From the NCBI RefSeq assembly GCF_002078175.1, contig NZ_MWFK01000001.1:992001-1056000 (forward strand): DNA of 64,000 bases. The letters are read 5' to 3'. Position numbers and translations under genes: made by a program. Numbering within the stretch: the first letter of the stretch is position 1; each line of letters starts with the position of its first letter. This DNA is from Streptomyces sp. M41(2017). GTDB lineage: Bacteria > Actinomycetota > Actinomycetes > Streptomycetales > Streptomycetaceae. Below the pieces are notes generated by a model. It did not search any database. It was not told the origin of the DNA and saw only the letters and a list, made by a program, of their open reading frames with translations. Below, in pieces: positions 8,518 to 16,745 of the stretch.

Positions 8518-9060
8518 GTGCCCGGACCCGACACCGCCCCCCGCCCGTCCGCCCCGTCCTCTTCTTCCGCCGTGCCGCCGTCCGGATCGCGCCCCGCCGC
8601 ACCCCCGTCCGGATCACGCCCCGCGGTGCACCCCGGTCCGCACGCGGCCCCCCGCCCCGCACCGGCGCCCGCGACCGACACGGTGAGCGACCTGGTCCGC
8701 TGGGCGGCCTTCAGCTGCGTCCTCGTCCCCGTGGTCCTCTTCTGGTACGGCACCTCACTGGCCGGCGCGACCGGAACCGCCCTCGGTCTCGCGGCCGTGA
8801 CCGGAGCCTGCCTGGTGCTGCTGCGCCGGTCCGAGCGCGGCGCGGCGGTCCTGCGCGAGCAACAGCGGGACGCCGAACGGTCGTCGGCGCGGCAGCGCAC
8901 ACCGCAGCAGCGGGGCCGGCACGGGAGGACCGCACCGGGTCCGGCGGCGGGCGCGGGACGCGGGAACGGTACGGGGACGGGGAGCGGCCAACGCGGCGCG
9001 AGCGGCTCGGGAGCCCGTCGTGGCGGGCGTCACGGTGCGGGGAACCAGCCGGTCGACTGA
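8518..9060 (+). CDS. Small membrane protein with disordered tails
   Basis: 180 residues. A Pro/Ser/Ala-rich N-terminal tail of about 55 residues is followed by two predicted membrane helices (about 62-82 and 86-102: 'AAFSCVLVPVVLFWYGTSLA' and 'TALGLAAVTGACLVLL'). A basic Arg/Gly/Gln-rich C-terminal tail of about 70 residues follows. GTG 8518 is chosen because AGGGAG lies 6 nt upstream; ATGs at 8476 and 8485 are in frame but have poor ribosome-binding sites. Function unknown. In streptomycetes a gene of this kind lies just before adpA. Confidence 0.7.
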   Translation: MPGPDTAPRPSAPSSSSAVPPSGSRPAAPPSGSRPAVHPGPHAAPRPAPAPATDTVSDLVRWAAFSCVLVPVVLFWYGTSLAGATGTALGLAAVTGACLVLLRRSERGAAVLREQQRDAERSSARQRTPQQRGRHGRTAPGPAAGAGRGNGTGTGSGQRGASGSGARRGGRHGAGNQPVD

Positions 9061-9443
9061 CCGGTTTGCGCGCACTCCTGCGCTTCTTTTCAGCCAACTT
9101 CTGGTTATGGCCCATCCCTTGGTCGAACGACCCCCCAACCCCCGTTCCACCTGCACCGAAAGGGGTACGGAGGGCGCGCGCACCCTACGTGGATTGGCCA
9201 CGGCCACGAGGCGCACTTCCCTGCACGGCCCACGAGTGCAACGCTTCGTGATCGAATGCTTCACGCCAAGTTGCCATGTCGACATTCTGCGGAGTACCGA
9301 TCTGGTCACCTTGGCGCCACGGGACACAGTAGATTCGATCTTGTCTTACGGCGGGGGACTCGTGCAGGACCGAGGGGAAATGTGTTGGAGCGACAAACCC
9401 GAAAGGTTGAGGGAGCCGCGACCACCGAGGGGGGCTTAGCAGG
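9061..9443. other. adpA upstream region
   Basis: 383 bp without a gene. It must carry the adpA promoter and leader. Towards the 3' end the sequence becomes purine-rich (GGGGGG about 9 nt before the ATG serves as ribosome-binding site). I found no sequence matching the AdpA consensus TGGCSNGWWY. Confidence 0.55.
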
Positions 9444-10676
9444 ATGAGCCACGACTCCACTGCCGCGCCGGATGCCGCGGCCCGGAAGCTGTCCGGGCGA
9501 CGCCGCAAGGAGATCGTCGCGGTGCTGCTGTTCAGCGGCGGCCCCATCTTCGAGAGTTCCATACCGTTGTCGGTGTTCGGGATTGACCGCCAGGACGCCG
9601 GCGTGCCGCGCTACCGCCTTCTGGTGTGTGCCGGCGAGGAAGGCCCGCTGCGGACCACAGGGGGCCTGGAACTCACCGCACCACATGGCCTGGAAGCGAT
9701 CTCCAGGGCCGGCACGGTGGTCGTGCCCGCCTGGCGGTCGATCACCTCGCCACCACCCGAGGAGGCACTGGACGCACTGCGCCGCGCGCACGAGGAAGGT
9801 GCCCGCATCGTCGGACTGTGCACCGGCGCCTTCGTGCTGGCCGCGGCCGGTTTACTGGACGGCCGTCCGGCGACCACCCACTGGATGTACGCACCGACAC
9901 TGGCCAAGCGCTATCCGTCGGTGCACGTCGACCCCCGCGAGCTCTTCGTGGACGACGGCGACGTGCTCACCTCGGCGGGGACGGCGGCCGGAATCGATCT
10001 CTGCCTCCACATCGTGCGCACGGACCACGGCAACGAAGCCGCCGGCGCGCTCGCCCGGCGTCTGGTGGTGCCGCCCCGGCGCAGTGGCGGCCAGGAACGC
10101 TATCTCGACCGGTCGCTGCCGGAGGAGATCGGCGCCGACCCGCTGGCCGAGGTCGTCGCCTGGGCGCTGGAGCACCTCCACGAACAGTTCGACGTGGAGA
10201 CGCTGGCGGCGCGCGCCTACATGAGCCGCCGCACCTTCGACCGCCGGTTCCGTTCGCTGACCGGCAGTGCTCCGCTGCAGTGGCTGATCACGCAACGCGT
10301 GCTGCAGGCACAGCGGCTGCTGGAGACGTCCGACTACTCGGTCGACGAGGTGGCGGGCCGCTGCGGCTTCCGCTCACCGGTCGCGCTGCGGGGTCACTTC
10401 CGGCGCCAGCTGGGATCGTCCCCGGCCGCGTACCGGGCGGCGTACCGCGCCCGCCGGCCGCAGGCGGAACGTTCGCTGGACCCGGAGAGCGCGACGGGTC
10501 CGGTCGGCCCGCCGGCGTCGGTGCACCAGGAGCATCCGGGCCCGGTCCCGATGCAGACCCGCCGCACCGCGGCGGCCCTGGGCGCCTCGGCGCTCGCGCC
10601 CGACGCGCTGCGCGAACGGCCCGAGCTGTACGTCGCGGGCAGGGCCGGCCTGCCCGGGCAGCGCAGCGCGCCGTAG
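9444..10676 (+). CDS. adpA: AraC/XylS-family developmental regulator AdpA
   Basis: 410 residues. An N-terminal DJ-1/PfpI-like dimerisation domain (about 25-195; 'VLLFSGGPIFESSIPLSVFG', 'GLCTGAFVLAAAGLL', 'THWMYAPTL') is followed by an AraC-type double helix-turn-helix DNA-binding domain (about 235-335; 'YMSRRTFDRRFRSLTG', 'VAGRCGFRSPVALRGHFRR'). This is the architecture and sequence of AdpA, the global activator of morphological differentiation and secondary metabolism in Streptomyces. Codon 137 is TTA, so full translation needs the bldA tRNA. The oligoribonuclease gene follows, as in other streptomycetes. The C-terminal tail of about 70 residues is Pro/Ala-rich. Confidence 0.97.
   Translation: MSHDSTAAPDAAARKLSGRRRKEIVAVLLFSGGPIFESSIPLSVFGIDRQDAGVPRYRLLVCAGEEGPLRTTGGLELTAPHGLEAISRAGTVVVPAWRSITSPPPEEALDALRRAHEEGARIVGLCTGAFVLAAAGLLDGRPATTHWMYAPTLAKRYPSVHVDPRELFVDDGDVLTSAGTAAGIDLCLHIVRTDHGNEAAGALARRLVVPPRRSGGQERYLDRSLPEEIGADPLAEVVAWALEHLHEQFDVETLAARAYMSRRTFDRRFRSLTGSAPLQWLITQRVLQAQRLLETSDYSVDEVAGRCGFRSPVALRGHFRRQLGSSPAAYRAAYRARRPQAERSLDPESATGPVGPPASVHQEHPGPVPMQTRRTAAALGASALAPDALRERPELYVAGRAGLPGQRSAP
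9852..9854 (+). promoter_or_regulatory. TTA codon in adpA (bldA-dependent translation)
   Basis: In-frame TTA for Leu137, in the run AAGLLDGRP within the N-terminal domain. TTA is read only by the bldA tRNA in Streptomyces, and adpA is the classical bldA target. Confidence 0.95.
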
Positions 10677-10692
10677 CCCGACCGCCCTGTCC

Positions 10693-10726
10693 GTGAGGGC
10701 CCGCGCCTTCGGGTGCGGGCCCTCAC
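10693..10726 (+). terminator. adpA terminator
   Basis: Perfect 12-bp inverted repeat (GTGAGGGCCCGC at 10693-10704; complement at 10715-10726), loop 10 nt, 17 bp after the adpA stop. Confidence 0.82.
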
Positions 10727-10811
10727 GCACGCCGTGCGCCGCGCGATCCGGCGCGGCGGCCCGGCGCACGGGCGGGTCCACCCGGCCGGGGCGGGCCGTA
10801 GGGTGAGACAC

Positions 10812-11414
10812 ATGAACGATCGCATGGTGTGGATCGACTGCGAGATGACCGGGCTCTCGCTGTCGGATGACGCGCTCATCGAGGTGGCCGCGCTGGTCAC
10901 CGACTCGGAGCTGAACGTACTCGGCGACGGTGTGGACATCGTGATCCGCCCGCCGGACGCCGCCCTGGAGACGATGCCGGACGTGGTGCGCCAGATGCAC
11001 ACGAAGTCCGGTCTGCTGGAGGAGCTCGCCGGGGGCACGACCCTGGCGGACGCCGAGGCGCAGGTCCTCTCCTACGTACGGGAGCACGTGAAGGAGCCCG
11101 GCAAGGCGCCGCTGTGCGGGAACTCCGTCGGCACCGACCGCGGTTTCCTGCTGCGCGACATGGCGAGCCTGGAGGGCTACCTCCACTACCGCATCGTCGA
11201 CGTCTCGTCGGTGAAGGAGCTGGCGCGCCGCTGGTACCCCCGGGCGTACTTCAACAGCCCCGACAAGAACGGCAACCACCGCGCGCTCGCCGACATCCGC
11301 GAGTCCATCGCCGAGCTCCGCTACTACCGCGAGGCGATCTTCGTCCCGCAGCCCGGACCCGACTCGGACACCGCCCGCACCATCGCCGCCAAGCACGTCG
11401 TACCCACCGAGTAG
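10812..11414 (+). CDS. orn: Oligoribonuclease
   Basis: 200 residues, the usual Orn length. DEDDh exonuclease motifs are visible: VWIDCEMTG (Exo I, Asp and Glu), [12 protein letters not shown] (Exo II) and [11 protein letters not shown] (Exo III with the general-base His). It degrades 2-5-nt RNA and pGpG in the cytoplasm, so it may also complete c-di-GMP turnover started by EAL proteins such as the one at 38.4 kb. AGGGTGA lies before the ATG. It is the gene adjacent to adpA in S. coelicolor and S. griseus (ornA), where it affects growth and sporulation. Confidence 0.96.
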   Translation: MNDRMVWIDCEMTGLSLSDDALIEVAALVTDSELNVLGDGVDIVIRPPDAALETMPDVVRQMHTKSGLLEELAGGTTLADAEAQVLSYVREHVKEPGKAPLCGNSVGTDRGFLLRDMASLEGYLHYRIVDVSSVKELARRWYPRAYFNSPDKNGNHRALADIRESIAELRYYREAIFVPQPGPDSDTARTIAAKHVVPTE

Positions 11415-11521
11415 GCCCCTGCCGGGGCCCGTCCGGGCCCCGGAAAAAGCCGTGCGCGAGCACCCCTTCCGACCCTGTACACTTTTTCTCGGCCGGTCGG
11501 AGAAGCACGAAGACCGGACAT

Positions 11522-11595
11522 GGTGGGTGTAGCTCAGTTGGTAGAGCACCTGGTTGTGGTCCAGGTGGCCGCGGGTTCAAGTCCCGTCACTCACC
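11522..11595 (+). tRNA. tRNA-His (GTG)
   Basis: Full cloverleaf. Acceptor stem GTGGGTG/CACTCAC with the extra G-1 (11522) opposite C (11595), D arm GCTC..GAGC, anticodon stem CCTGG..CCAGG with loop TTGTGGT, and T arm with TTCAAGT. CCA is not encoded. A very strong hairpin terminator follows at once. Confidence 0.95.
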
Positions 11596-11599
11596 CTGA

Positions 11600-11642
11600 G
11601 CAGTCAGCCGGTGACCTGTTGAACAGGTCACCGGCTGACTGC
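11600..11642 (+). terminator. tRNA-His terminator
   Basis: Near-continuous 21-bp inverted repeat (GCAGTCAGCCGGTGACCTGTT at 11600-11620 and its complement at 11622-11642, one central base). Confidence 0.88.
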
Positions 11643-11690
11643 GTTCCCGGGGTGCCCCGGCCCCCGAGCGGCCGCTTGAACGGAGACACC

Positions 11691-12194
11691 ATGGACCCCG
11701 AGCCCGCCACCACCACCGCCCGGCTCGACCTGCTCCCCCTGCGCGCCGCGCACGCCGAGGAGATGGCCGCCGTGCTGTCCGATCCCGCGCTGCACGCGTT
11801 CATCGGAGGGGAGCCGCTCACCGCCGAGGCGCTGCGGACGCGGTACGAACGGCTCGTCGCGGGCTCCCCTGACCCCGCCGTCGTCTGGTGCAACTGGGTG
11901 CTCCGGGCGCGTCCGGAGGGGTGCCTGGTGGGGACCGTCCAGGCCACCGTCGAGGGGGAGGCCGCGGAGATCGCCTGGGTGGTGGGGACGCCCTGGCAGG
12001 GACGCGGGTACGCGGTGGAGGCGGCCCGGTCCCTGGTCCCGCTGCTGACGGGTGTGTTCGGCGTCCGTACGGTCGTCGCACATGTCCACCCCGCCCACCA
12101 CGCCTCCGCCGCCGTCGCCGCGGCGGCGGGTCTTTCGCCGACCGGCACGTGGCAGGACGGCGAGGTCCGCTGGGAACGGACGGTGCGTGGCTGA
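11691..12194 (+). CDS. GNAT-family N-acetyltransferase
   Basis: 167 residues with a GNAT fold of the RimJ/RimL type. It starts 'TARLDLLPLRAAHAEEMA', has 'AEIAWVVGTPWQGRGYAVEAARSL' in which QGRGYA is the acetyl-CoA pyrophosphate loop, and ends with 'VVAHVHPAHHASAAVAAAAGLSPTG'. The substrate is unknown. GGAG lies 5 nt before the ATG. It is convergent with the kinase-like gene, with 2 bp between stops. Confidence 0.88.
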   Translation: MDPEPATTTARLDLLPLRAAHAEEMAAVLSDPALHAFIGGEPLTAEALRTRYERLVAGSPDPAVVWCNWVLRARPEGCLVGTVQATVEGEAAEIAWVVGTPWQGRGYAVEAARSLVPLLTGVFGVRTVVAHVHPAHHASAAVAAAAGLSPTGTWQDGEVRWERTVRG

Positions 12195-12196
12195 GG

Positions 12197-13030
12197 TCAG
12201 CGCTGCCGGGCACCGCCGGCCGTGCGCCACGCCGCCGCGAAGTGGTGGACGTCGGGGAAGCGGTCGTCCGGAGCGGGGAACGTGGCGCGCTCGACGACCG
12301 CCAGCAGTTCCGGGGTGCCGCGCCAGGCCCGCTCCTCGTCGCCCGCGTCGAGCAGCAGACGGGCCGCCCGGCCGAGCGTGAAGACGGTCGTACGGGTGTC
12401 GATCACGGCCCCGCGCTCGAACTCCTCGGGCGCCATGAACCGTCGTGACCCCGGCAGCCGCTCCTCGTCGAGGACGAAGGGGCCGGGCCGGTACGCGTCG
12501 AGGTCGACGAGGTGGACCGTCCGGCCGGTGAAGTCGTAGAGCAGCGTGCCGTCGTAGAAGTCGACGGCGACATGACCGGCGGCCTCGACGGCGAGGTGGG
12601 CGTCGAGGACCCGGTCGTAGGCGCGCAGGATGTCGGCGACGGGCAGGGACCGGAAGCGGGCCATCGGGCTGCCCGGGGTCGTACGGTCCCGCGGGTTGCC
12701 CTCCGTGGGGTGGTACAGCACCTCGCCCTCGCGCCACGGCATGACCACCGCCCACCCGTCCCGGACGGCCATCCGGTGGACCTGCGGCACGATCGCGGTG
12801 TGCCGGACGGACCGGTGGAACGCCCATCCCCGGTCGAGCGAGCGGCGGCCCCGTTCGTCGGCGGCCTCCTTGACGAACCAGCGGGCGCCGTCGAGAAGGC
12901 GCACTCCGTAGGACACACACCCGGAGTCCTGCTCACGGAACACCGTGAACACTTCACCCACCCGGCCCAAGTACGTCTCCACGGCGGGCACTTCGTCGAC
13001 TCCGAGCAAGGGATGCAGGACCATGCCCAT
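12197..13030 (-). CDS. Protein-kinase-like protein
   Basis: 277 residues. Kinase-fold elements are visible: a VRLLDGARWFVKEA strand with the ATP-binding Lys, a catalytic-loop-like 'HVAVDFYDGTLLYDF', a DFG-equivalent VHLVDLDAY, 'SRRFMAPEEFERGAVIDTRTTVFTLG' matching APE and helix F, and a C-terminal helical lobe. The catalytic Asp context VAVDFYDG differs from HRDLKPxN, so it is an atypical Ser/Thr or small-molecule kinase; the substrate is unknown. Starts at 13030 and 13024 are equally possible. Confidence 0.75.
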   Translation of the reverse strand: MGMVLHPLLGVDEVPAVETYLGRVGEVFTVFREQDSGCVSYGVRLLDGARWFVKEAADERGRRSLDRGWAFHRSVRHTAIVPQVHRMAVRDGWAVVMPWREGEVLYHPTEGNPRDRTTPGSPMARFRSLPVADILRAYDRVLDAHLAVEAAGHVAVDFYDGTLLYDFTGRTVHLVDLDAYRPGPFVLDEERLPGSRRFMAPEEFERGAVIDTRTTVFTLGRAARLLLDAGDEERAWRGTPELLAVVERATFPAPDDRFPDVHHFAAAWRTAGGARQR

Positions 13031-13186
13031 CAGCCTGCCCTACCGAGCCCTCCGAAGGGACGGAAACCGCAGGCCAGGCATTCCGGGCGCGTCGAAACCA
13101 CCCGAACCGCCCGTAGGGCGACGCCCGCACCGTCGGCGCCGCTCCAGGCTGCGGGAGGTGGCGGGGCGGTGGCCGCACGAAGAAGC

Positions 13187-13240
13187 GCCCTCCGCTCCGG
13201 GCGAGAGACCTGGGAGGTCCCGCGTCCCGGCTCGGAGGGC
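13187..13240 (-). terminator. Imperfect long hairpin after the small secreted protein gene
   Basis: GCCCTCCG (13187-13194) pairs with CGGAGGGC (13233-13240), and the next bases pair with mismatches. An inner palindrome GACCTGGGAGGTC lies in the loop. It is located about 60 bp beyond the stop of the minus-strand gene at 13300. Confidence 0.4.
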
Positions 13241-13299
13241 ACTTCCGGACCGTCACCGCAGCTCACGGTCCGGACGCGGCCGCGAGAGGGAGGTGAGGG

Positions 13300-13641
13300 T
13301 CAGCAGGCCTTGTTCTTGATGCCCGAGCCCTTGGTCCAGGCGACCCCGCCGTAGGCGAAGGACTCCTTCTTGTTCTTGCCGATCGAGAAGTCCGGGTCCC
13401 GCCGTGCGGCCACCGTGACGCTGAAGCACGCCGTGCGGGCGCAGCTGTTCTTCACCTCGACCATGCGGTTGAAGCGCTTGTTGTACCAGCGGACGACCGT
13501 CACGCAACCGGCCGCCTGAGACGACGCCTGCGACACTCGTGGCGCCGTCCCGTTCGACACGGCCATCGCCTGGCCCCCGAAGCCGGCCAGCGATCCCGCG
13601 AGCGCGGTCGCGACGGTGGCAAGGGCTACAGTCCTGCGCAT
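13300..13641 (-). CDS. Small secreted cysteine-containing protein
   Basis: 113 residues. A clear Sec signal peptide (MRRTVALATVATALAGSLAGFGGQAMA, about 27 residues) precedes a mature domain of about 85 residues with four Cys (GCVTV, NSCARTACFS and the terminal KNKAC), enough for two disulfides. The mature part is basic and rich in Lys/Arg. The ATG at 13641 follows AGGGGG with 5-nt spacing. I do not recognise the family; an extracellular role is likely. Confidence 0.78.
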   Translation of the reverse strand: MRRTVALATVATALAGSLAGFGGQAMAVSNGTAPRVSQASSQAAGCVTVVRWYNKRFNRMVEVKNSCARTACFSVTVAARRDPDFSIGKNKKESFAYGGVAWTKGSGIKNKAC

Positions 13642-13976
13642 TGCTTCCCCCTGATCATCGATGTGGGGGGACACGAAAAGGTCCTGGTCAGGGACCGCTT
13701 CCCCCCGGTTCGACGGCAACGCTAGTCCAGGGGATCAGCGGTCTCCACAGGTATTCCCAGGCCCCGCCACCAGCGGGCGGGGGACGGCCGAAAGATCCCT
13801 TCCGTTTGCATCCGCCACGGGCGGGAATCTGCGCACACCGCCTCAGCACAAGGGTCGAAGCGCGACGTGCGAACGACACAGTTGCCACGTGTGACGCTCG
13901 ACACGAGCACTTCCGGCCAGTGGTTCAACGCTGGACGGTATGCGCCCCCGGCCCGGGAGCACCCGGAGCACCGGGA
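13642..13976. other. Intergenic region upstream of the small secreted protein
   Basis: 335 bp. It carries the promoter of the minus-strand gene at 13641 and the region beyond the cebR stop. I see no gene or clear terminator in it. Confidence 0.45.
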
Positions 13977-15032
13977 CTACGACGACGCCCGCACCACCAG
14001 CTCCGCGGGCAGCACCAGTTGACGCTGCTCCAGGGTGCGCGAGGTGGCGGGGCGACGGTCCGCTATCTCGCCGAGGAGGAGGTCGGTCATCGCGCGGCCC
14101 ATGTCCTCGATGGGCTGGCGGACGCTGGTGAGGGGCGGTTCCATGTGGCGGGCTATGGCCGAGTCGTCGTAGCCGATCAGGGCCACGTCGTCCGGGATGC
14201 GACGGCCCGTCTCGCGCAGGACCTGGCGGGCACCCGCCGCCATGACGTCGGAGCCGGCGAAGACCGCGTCGAGGTCGGGACAGCGCTCCAGCAGCAGGGT
14301 CATGGCCCGGCGTCCGCCCTCCTCGGTGAAGTCGCCCGGCACGATCAGCCGGTCGTCCACCGGGCGGCCCGCGTCGAGCAGTCCCTGGCGGTACCCGGCG
14401 ACGCGCTGCTGGGCTCCGTACACGTCCATGCGGCCGGCGAGATGGACGATGGAGCGCCGGCCGCGGGCGACCAGGTGCTGCACGGCGGCGCGGCCCCCGC
14501 CGTAGTTGTCGGAGTCCACCGACGGCAGCGTCTCCTCGGCCGAGCGCCGGCCGCTGATCACCGCCGGGATCTCCAGCTGGGAGAGCAGGTCGGGCAGCGG
14601 GTCGTCCGCGTGCACCGAGACGAGCAGCACCCCGTCCACGCGGTGCGCCGCCAGGTACTGGGCGAGGCGCTCCCGCTCCCGGTCGCTGCCCGCGAAGATC
14701 AGCAGCAACTGCATCTCGGTGTCGGAGAGTTCCGCCCCGACACCGCGCAGCATGTCCGAGAAGTACGGTTCCGCGAAGAACCGGGTCTCCGGCTCCGGGA
14801 CCACCAGGGCGATGGCGTCGGTGCGGTTGGCGGCCAGGGCCCGGGCCGCCGTGTTGGGGACGTACCCGAGTTCGGCGACCGCCGCCTCGACCGCGGCGCG
14901 GGTCGCGTCACTGACGCGCGGGGAGCCGTTGATCACCCGGGAGACCGTGCCGCGGCCCACGCCGGCGCGCGCGGCCACCTCTTCGAGGGTGGGCCGCCCG
15001 CCGCTGCGGCCCCGCGCTCCGTGGACTGCCAT
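13977..15032 (-). CDS. cebR: LacI-family cellobiose-responsive repressor CebR
   Basis: 351 residues. N-terminal LacI helix-turn-helix (about 13-60: 'PTLEEVAARAGVGRGTVSRVINGSPRVSD', hinge 'NTAARALAANRTDAIALVV') and a periplasmic-binding-like ligand domain to the end ('DALDAVFAGSDVMAAGA'-type motif and 'IALIGYDDSAIARHMEPPLTSVRQP'-like close). It is divergent from cebEFG-bglC, whose two 14-bp palindromic boxes match the known CebR operator TGGGAGCGCTCCCA. CebR represses cellobiose/cello-oligosaccharide uptake and hydrolysis until the sugar binds. The start codon fits the family N-terminus. Confidence 0.92.
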   Translation of the reverse strand: MAVHGARGRSGGRPTLEEVAARAGVGRGTVSRVINGSPRVSDATRAAVEAAVAELGYVPNTAARALAANRTDAIALVVPEPETRFFAEPYFSDMLRGVGAELSDTEMQLLLIFAGSDRERERLAQYLAAHRVDGVLLVSVHADDPLPDLLSQLEIPAVISGRRSAEETLPSVDSDNYGGGRAAVQHLVARGRRSIVHLAGRMDVYGAQQRVAGYRQGLLDAGRPVDDRLIVPGDFTEEGGRRAMTLLLERCPDLDAVFAGSDVMAAGARQVLRETGRRIPDDVALIGYDDSAIARHMEPPLTSVRQPIEDMGRAMTDLLLGEIADRRPATSRTLEQRQLVLPAELVVRASS

Positions 15033-15245
15033 GGGCTTCGCCCTCCCGTCGACACCAAGTGGCCTGGAATCTAACAGCCCCGTCCGCCGAGGTGAGCGCC
15101 GCTCACGTCCGCGTGGGGCCCTTCCCGCACCCCGGCGCTCGCCTTCGGGCTCCGAAGGGGCTATAAGACAACTCTGGCCATGTAGCGGAATGACATCTTC
15201 AGCTAACAGGCCGATAACTGAACGCATCTCTCCGCTCCCCCACCC

Positions 15246-15274
15246 TTGACACCCCCGCGGGAACCGACGACTCT
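15246..15274 (+). promoter_or_regulatory. Putative sigma-70-type promoter of cebEFG
   Basis: TTGACA (15246-15251) and GACTCT (15269-15274) with 17-bp spacing. The CebR operator begins 15 bp after the -10 box, which would place it at about +8 and block transcription. Confidence 0.5.
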
Positions 15275-15289
15275 TCAACACATCACTGG

Positions 15290-15303
15290 TGGGAGCGCTC
15301 CCA
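15290..15303. promoter_or_regulatory. CebR operator of cebEFG
   Basis: Perfect 14-bp palindrome TGGGAGCGCTCCCA, identical to the published CebR box, 117 bp upstream of the cebE start codon. Confidence 0.93.
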
Positions 15304-15419
15304 CAGTACCTGACACATACACAACCCGCACGTTCCCCGCCCGAGCCGCAGCGAGTAACAACGGGCGCCACCAATGCAGTTGGCCGGGGGGTCGGCACGT
15401 CAGGCAACAGGAGGACGCA

Positions 15420-16745
15420 ATGCGCACGAGTACCCGCCGATCCCGCAGGCTGGGGGCCATCGCGGCCGTCGCCGCGCTCGCCACGGGGCTGCTGGCCGGC
15501 TGTTCCAGCGACCCGGACAGCGGCTCGTCGGACGCGAACAACGGGGGCGACGGCAAGGGCAAGACGACCCTGTCCATCGGCACCTTCGGCGTCTTCGGCT
15601 ACAAGCAGGCCGGTCTCTACGACGAGTACATGAAGCTGCACCCGAACATCTCGATCAAGGAGAACGTCACCACCCGCACCGACGTCTACTGGCCCAAGAC
15701 GCTCACCCGCCTCCAGGCCGGCTCCGGCACCGACGACATCCAGGCGATCGAGGTCGGCAACATAACGGAGGCCGTCCAGACCCAGGCCGACAAGTTCGTC
15801 GACCTCGGCAAGGAGGTCGACAAGTCGCAGTGGCTGGACTGGAAGCTCGCCCAGGCCACCGACAAGACCGGCAAGACCATCGCGCTCGGTACGGACATCG
15901 GCCCGATGGCGATCTGCTACCGCAAGGACCTGTTCAAGAAGGCCGGTCTGGAGACGGACCGCACCAAGCTCGCCGCGCAGTGGCAGGGCGACTGGGCCAA
16001 GTACGTCGACCTGGGCAAGCAGTACATGAAGAAGGCGCCGAGCGGCACCAAGTTCGTGGACTCCGCCTCCTCGGTCTACAACGCGGCCCTCGGTGGCGAG
16101 AGCCAGCGGTACTACGACAAGGACGGCAACGTCATCTGGGACAAGTCCACGGGCGTGAAGAAGTCCTGGAACGCCGCGATGACGGTGGCGACCAGCGACA
16201 TGTCGGCGAAGCTGAAGCAGTTCGACCCGACGTGGGACCAGGGCTTCGCCAAGGGTTCCTTCGCCACGGTGGCCTGCCCCGCCTGGATGATGGGCTACAT
16301 CCAGGAGAAGTCCGGTGACGCCGGCAAGGGCAAGTGGGACGTGGCGGCCGCGCCGACCGCGGCCAACTGGGGCGGTTCGTTCATCGGCGTGCCGACGGCG
16401 GGCAAGCACCAGAAGGAGGCCATCGCCCTGGCCAAGTGGCTGACCGCGCCCGAGCAGCAGGCGAAGGTCTTCGCCAAGCAGGCCAGCTTCCCGTCGACGC
16501 CCGCGGCGTACGACACCCTGAAGCCGGCGGCCGCGACGACGTCGTACTTCTCGGACGCGCCGATCACGCAGATCTTCGCCGACTCGGCGAAGACCATCCC
16601 GGTCCAGAGCTTCGGCACCAAGGACCAGCCGATCGGCACCGCGATCACCGACGTGGGCATCCTCCAGGTCGAGCAGAAGGGCAAGTCCCCCTCGCAGGGC
16701 TGGAACGCGGCCAAGGCGGAGATCAAGGACGTGCTCGGCCAGTGA
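15420..16745 (+). CDS. cebE: Cellobiose/cello-oligosaccharide-binding lipoprotein CebE
   Basis: 441 residues. Lipoprotein signal (RRSRRLGAIAAVAALATGLLAGCS; lipobox LAGC at about residue 28) and a cluster B carbohydrate solute-binding domain ('TLSIGTFGVFGYKQAGLYDEY', 'IQAIEVGNITEAVQ', 'AAPTAANWGGSFIGVPTAGKHQKEA'). It is anchored to the outer face of the membrane and delivers cellobiose/cellotriose to CebFG. GGAGG lies 4-5 nt before the ATG. It overlaps cebF by GTGA. No dedicated ATPase gene is in the operon; in streptomycetes the multitask ATPase MsiK serves this importer. Confidence 0.93.
   Translation: MRTSTRRSRRLGAIAAVAALATGLLAGCSSDPDSGSSDANNGGDGKGKTTLSIGTFGVFGYKQAGLYDEYMKLHPNISIKENVTTRTDVYWPKTLTRLQAGSGTDDIQAIEVGNITEAVQTQADKFVDLGKEVDKSQWLDWKLAQATDKTGKTIALGTDIGPMAICYRKDLFKKAGLETDRTKLAAQWQGDWAKYVDLGKQYMKKAPSGTKFVDSASSVYNAALGGESQRYYDKDGNVIWDKSTGVKKSWNAAMTVATSDMSAKLKQFDPTWDQGFAKGSFATVACPAWMMGYIQEKSGDAGKGKWDVAAAPTAANWGGSFIGVPTAGKHQKEAIALAKWLTAPEQQAKVFAKQASFPSTPAAYDTLKPAAATTSYFSDAPITQIFADSAKTIPVQSFGTKDQPIGTAITDVGILQVEQKGKSPSQGWNAAKAEIKDVLGQ

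Larger units (their letters stand above)
15033..15419. other. cebR-cebE divergent control region
   Basis: 387 bp carrying both divergent promoters. It contains a TTGACA-N17-GACTCT promoter and the CebR operator in front of cebE. Confidence 0.6.

Noticed and set aside
9061..9443. AdpA autoregulatory boxes (TGGCSNGWWY) before adpA
   Set aside because: Several TGGC-containing stretches exist but none satisfied the consensus when checked base by base.
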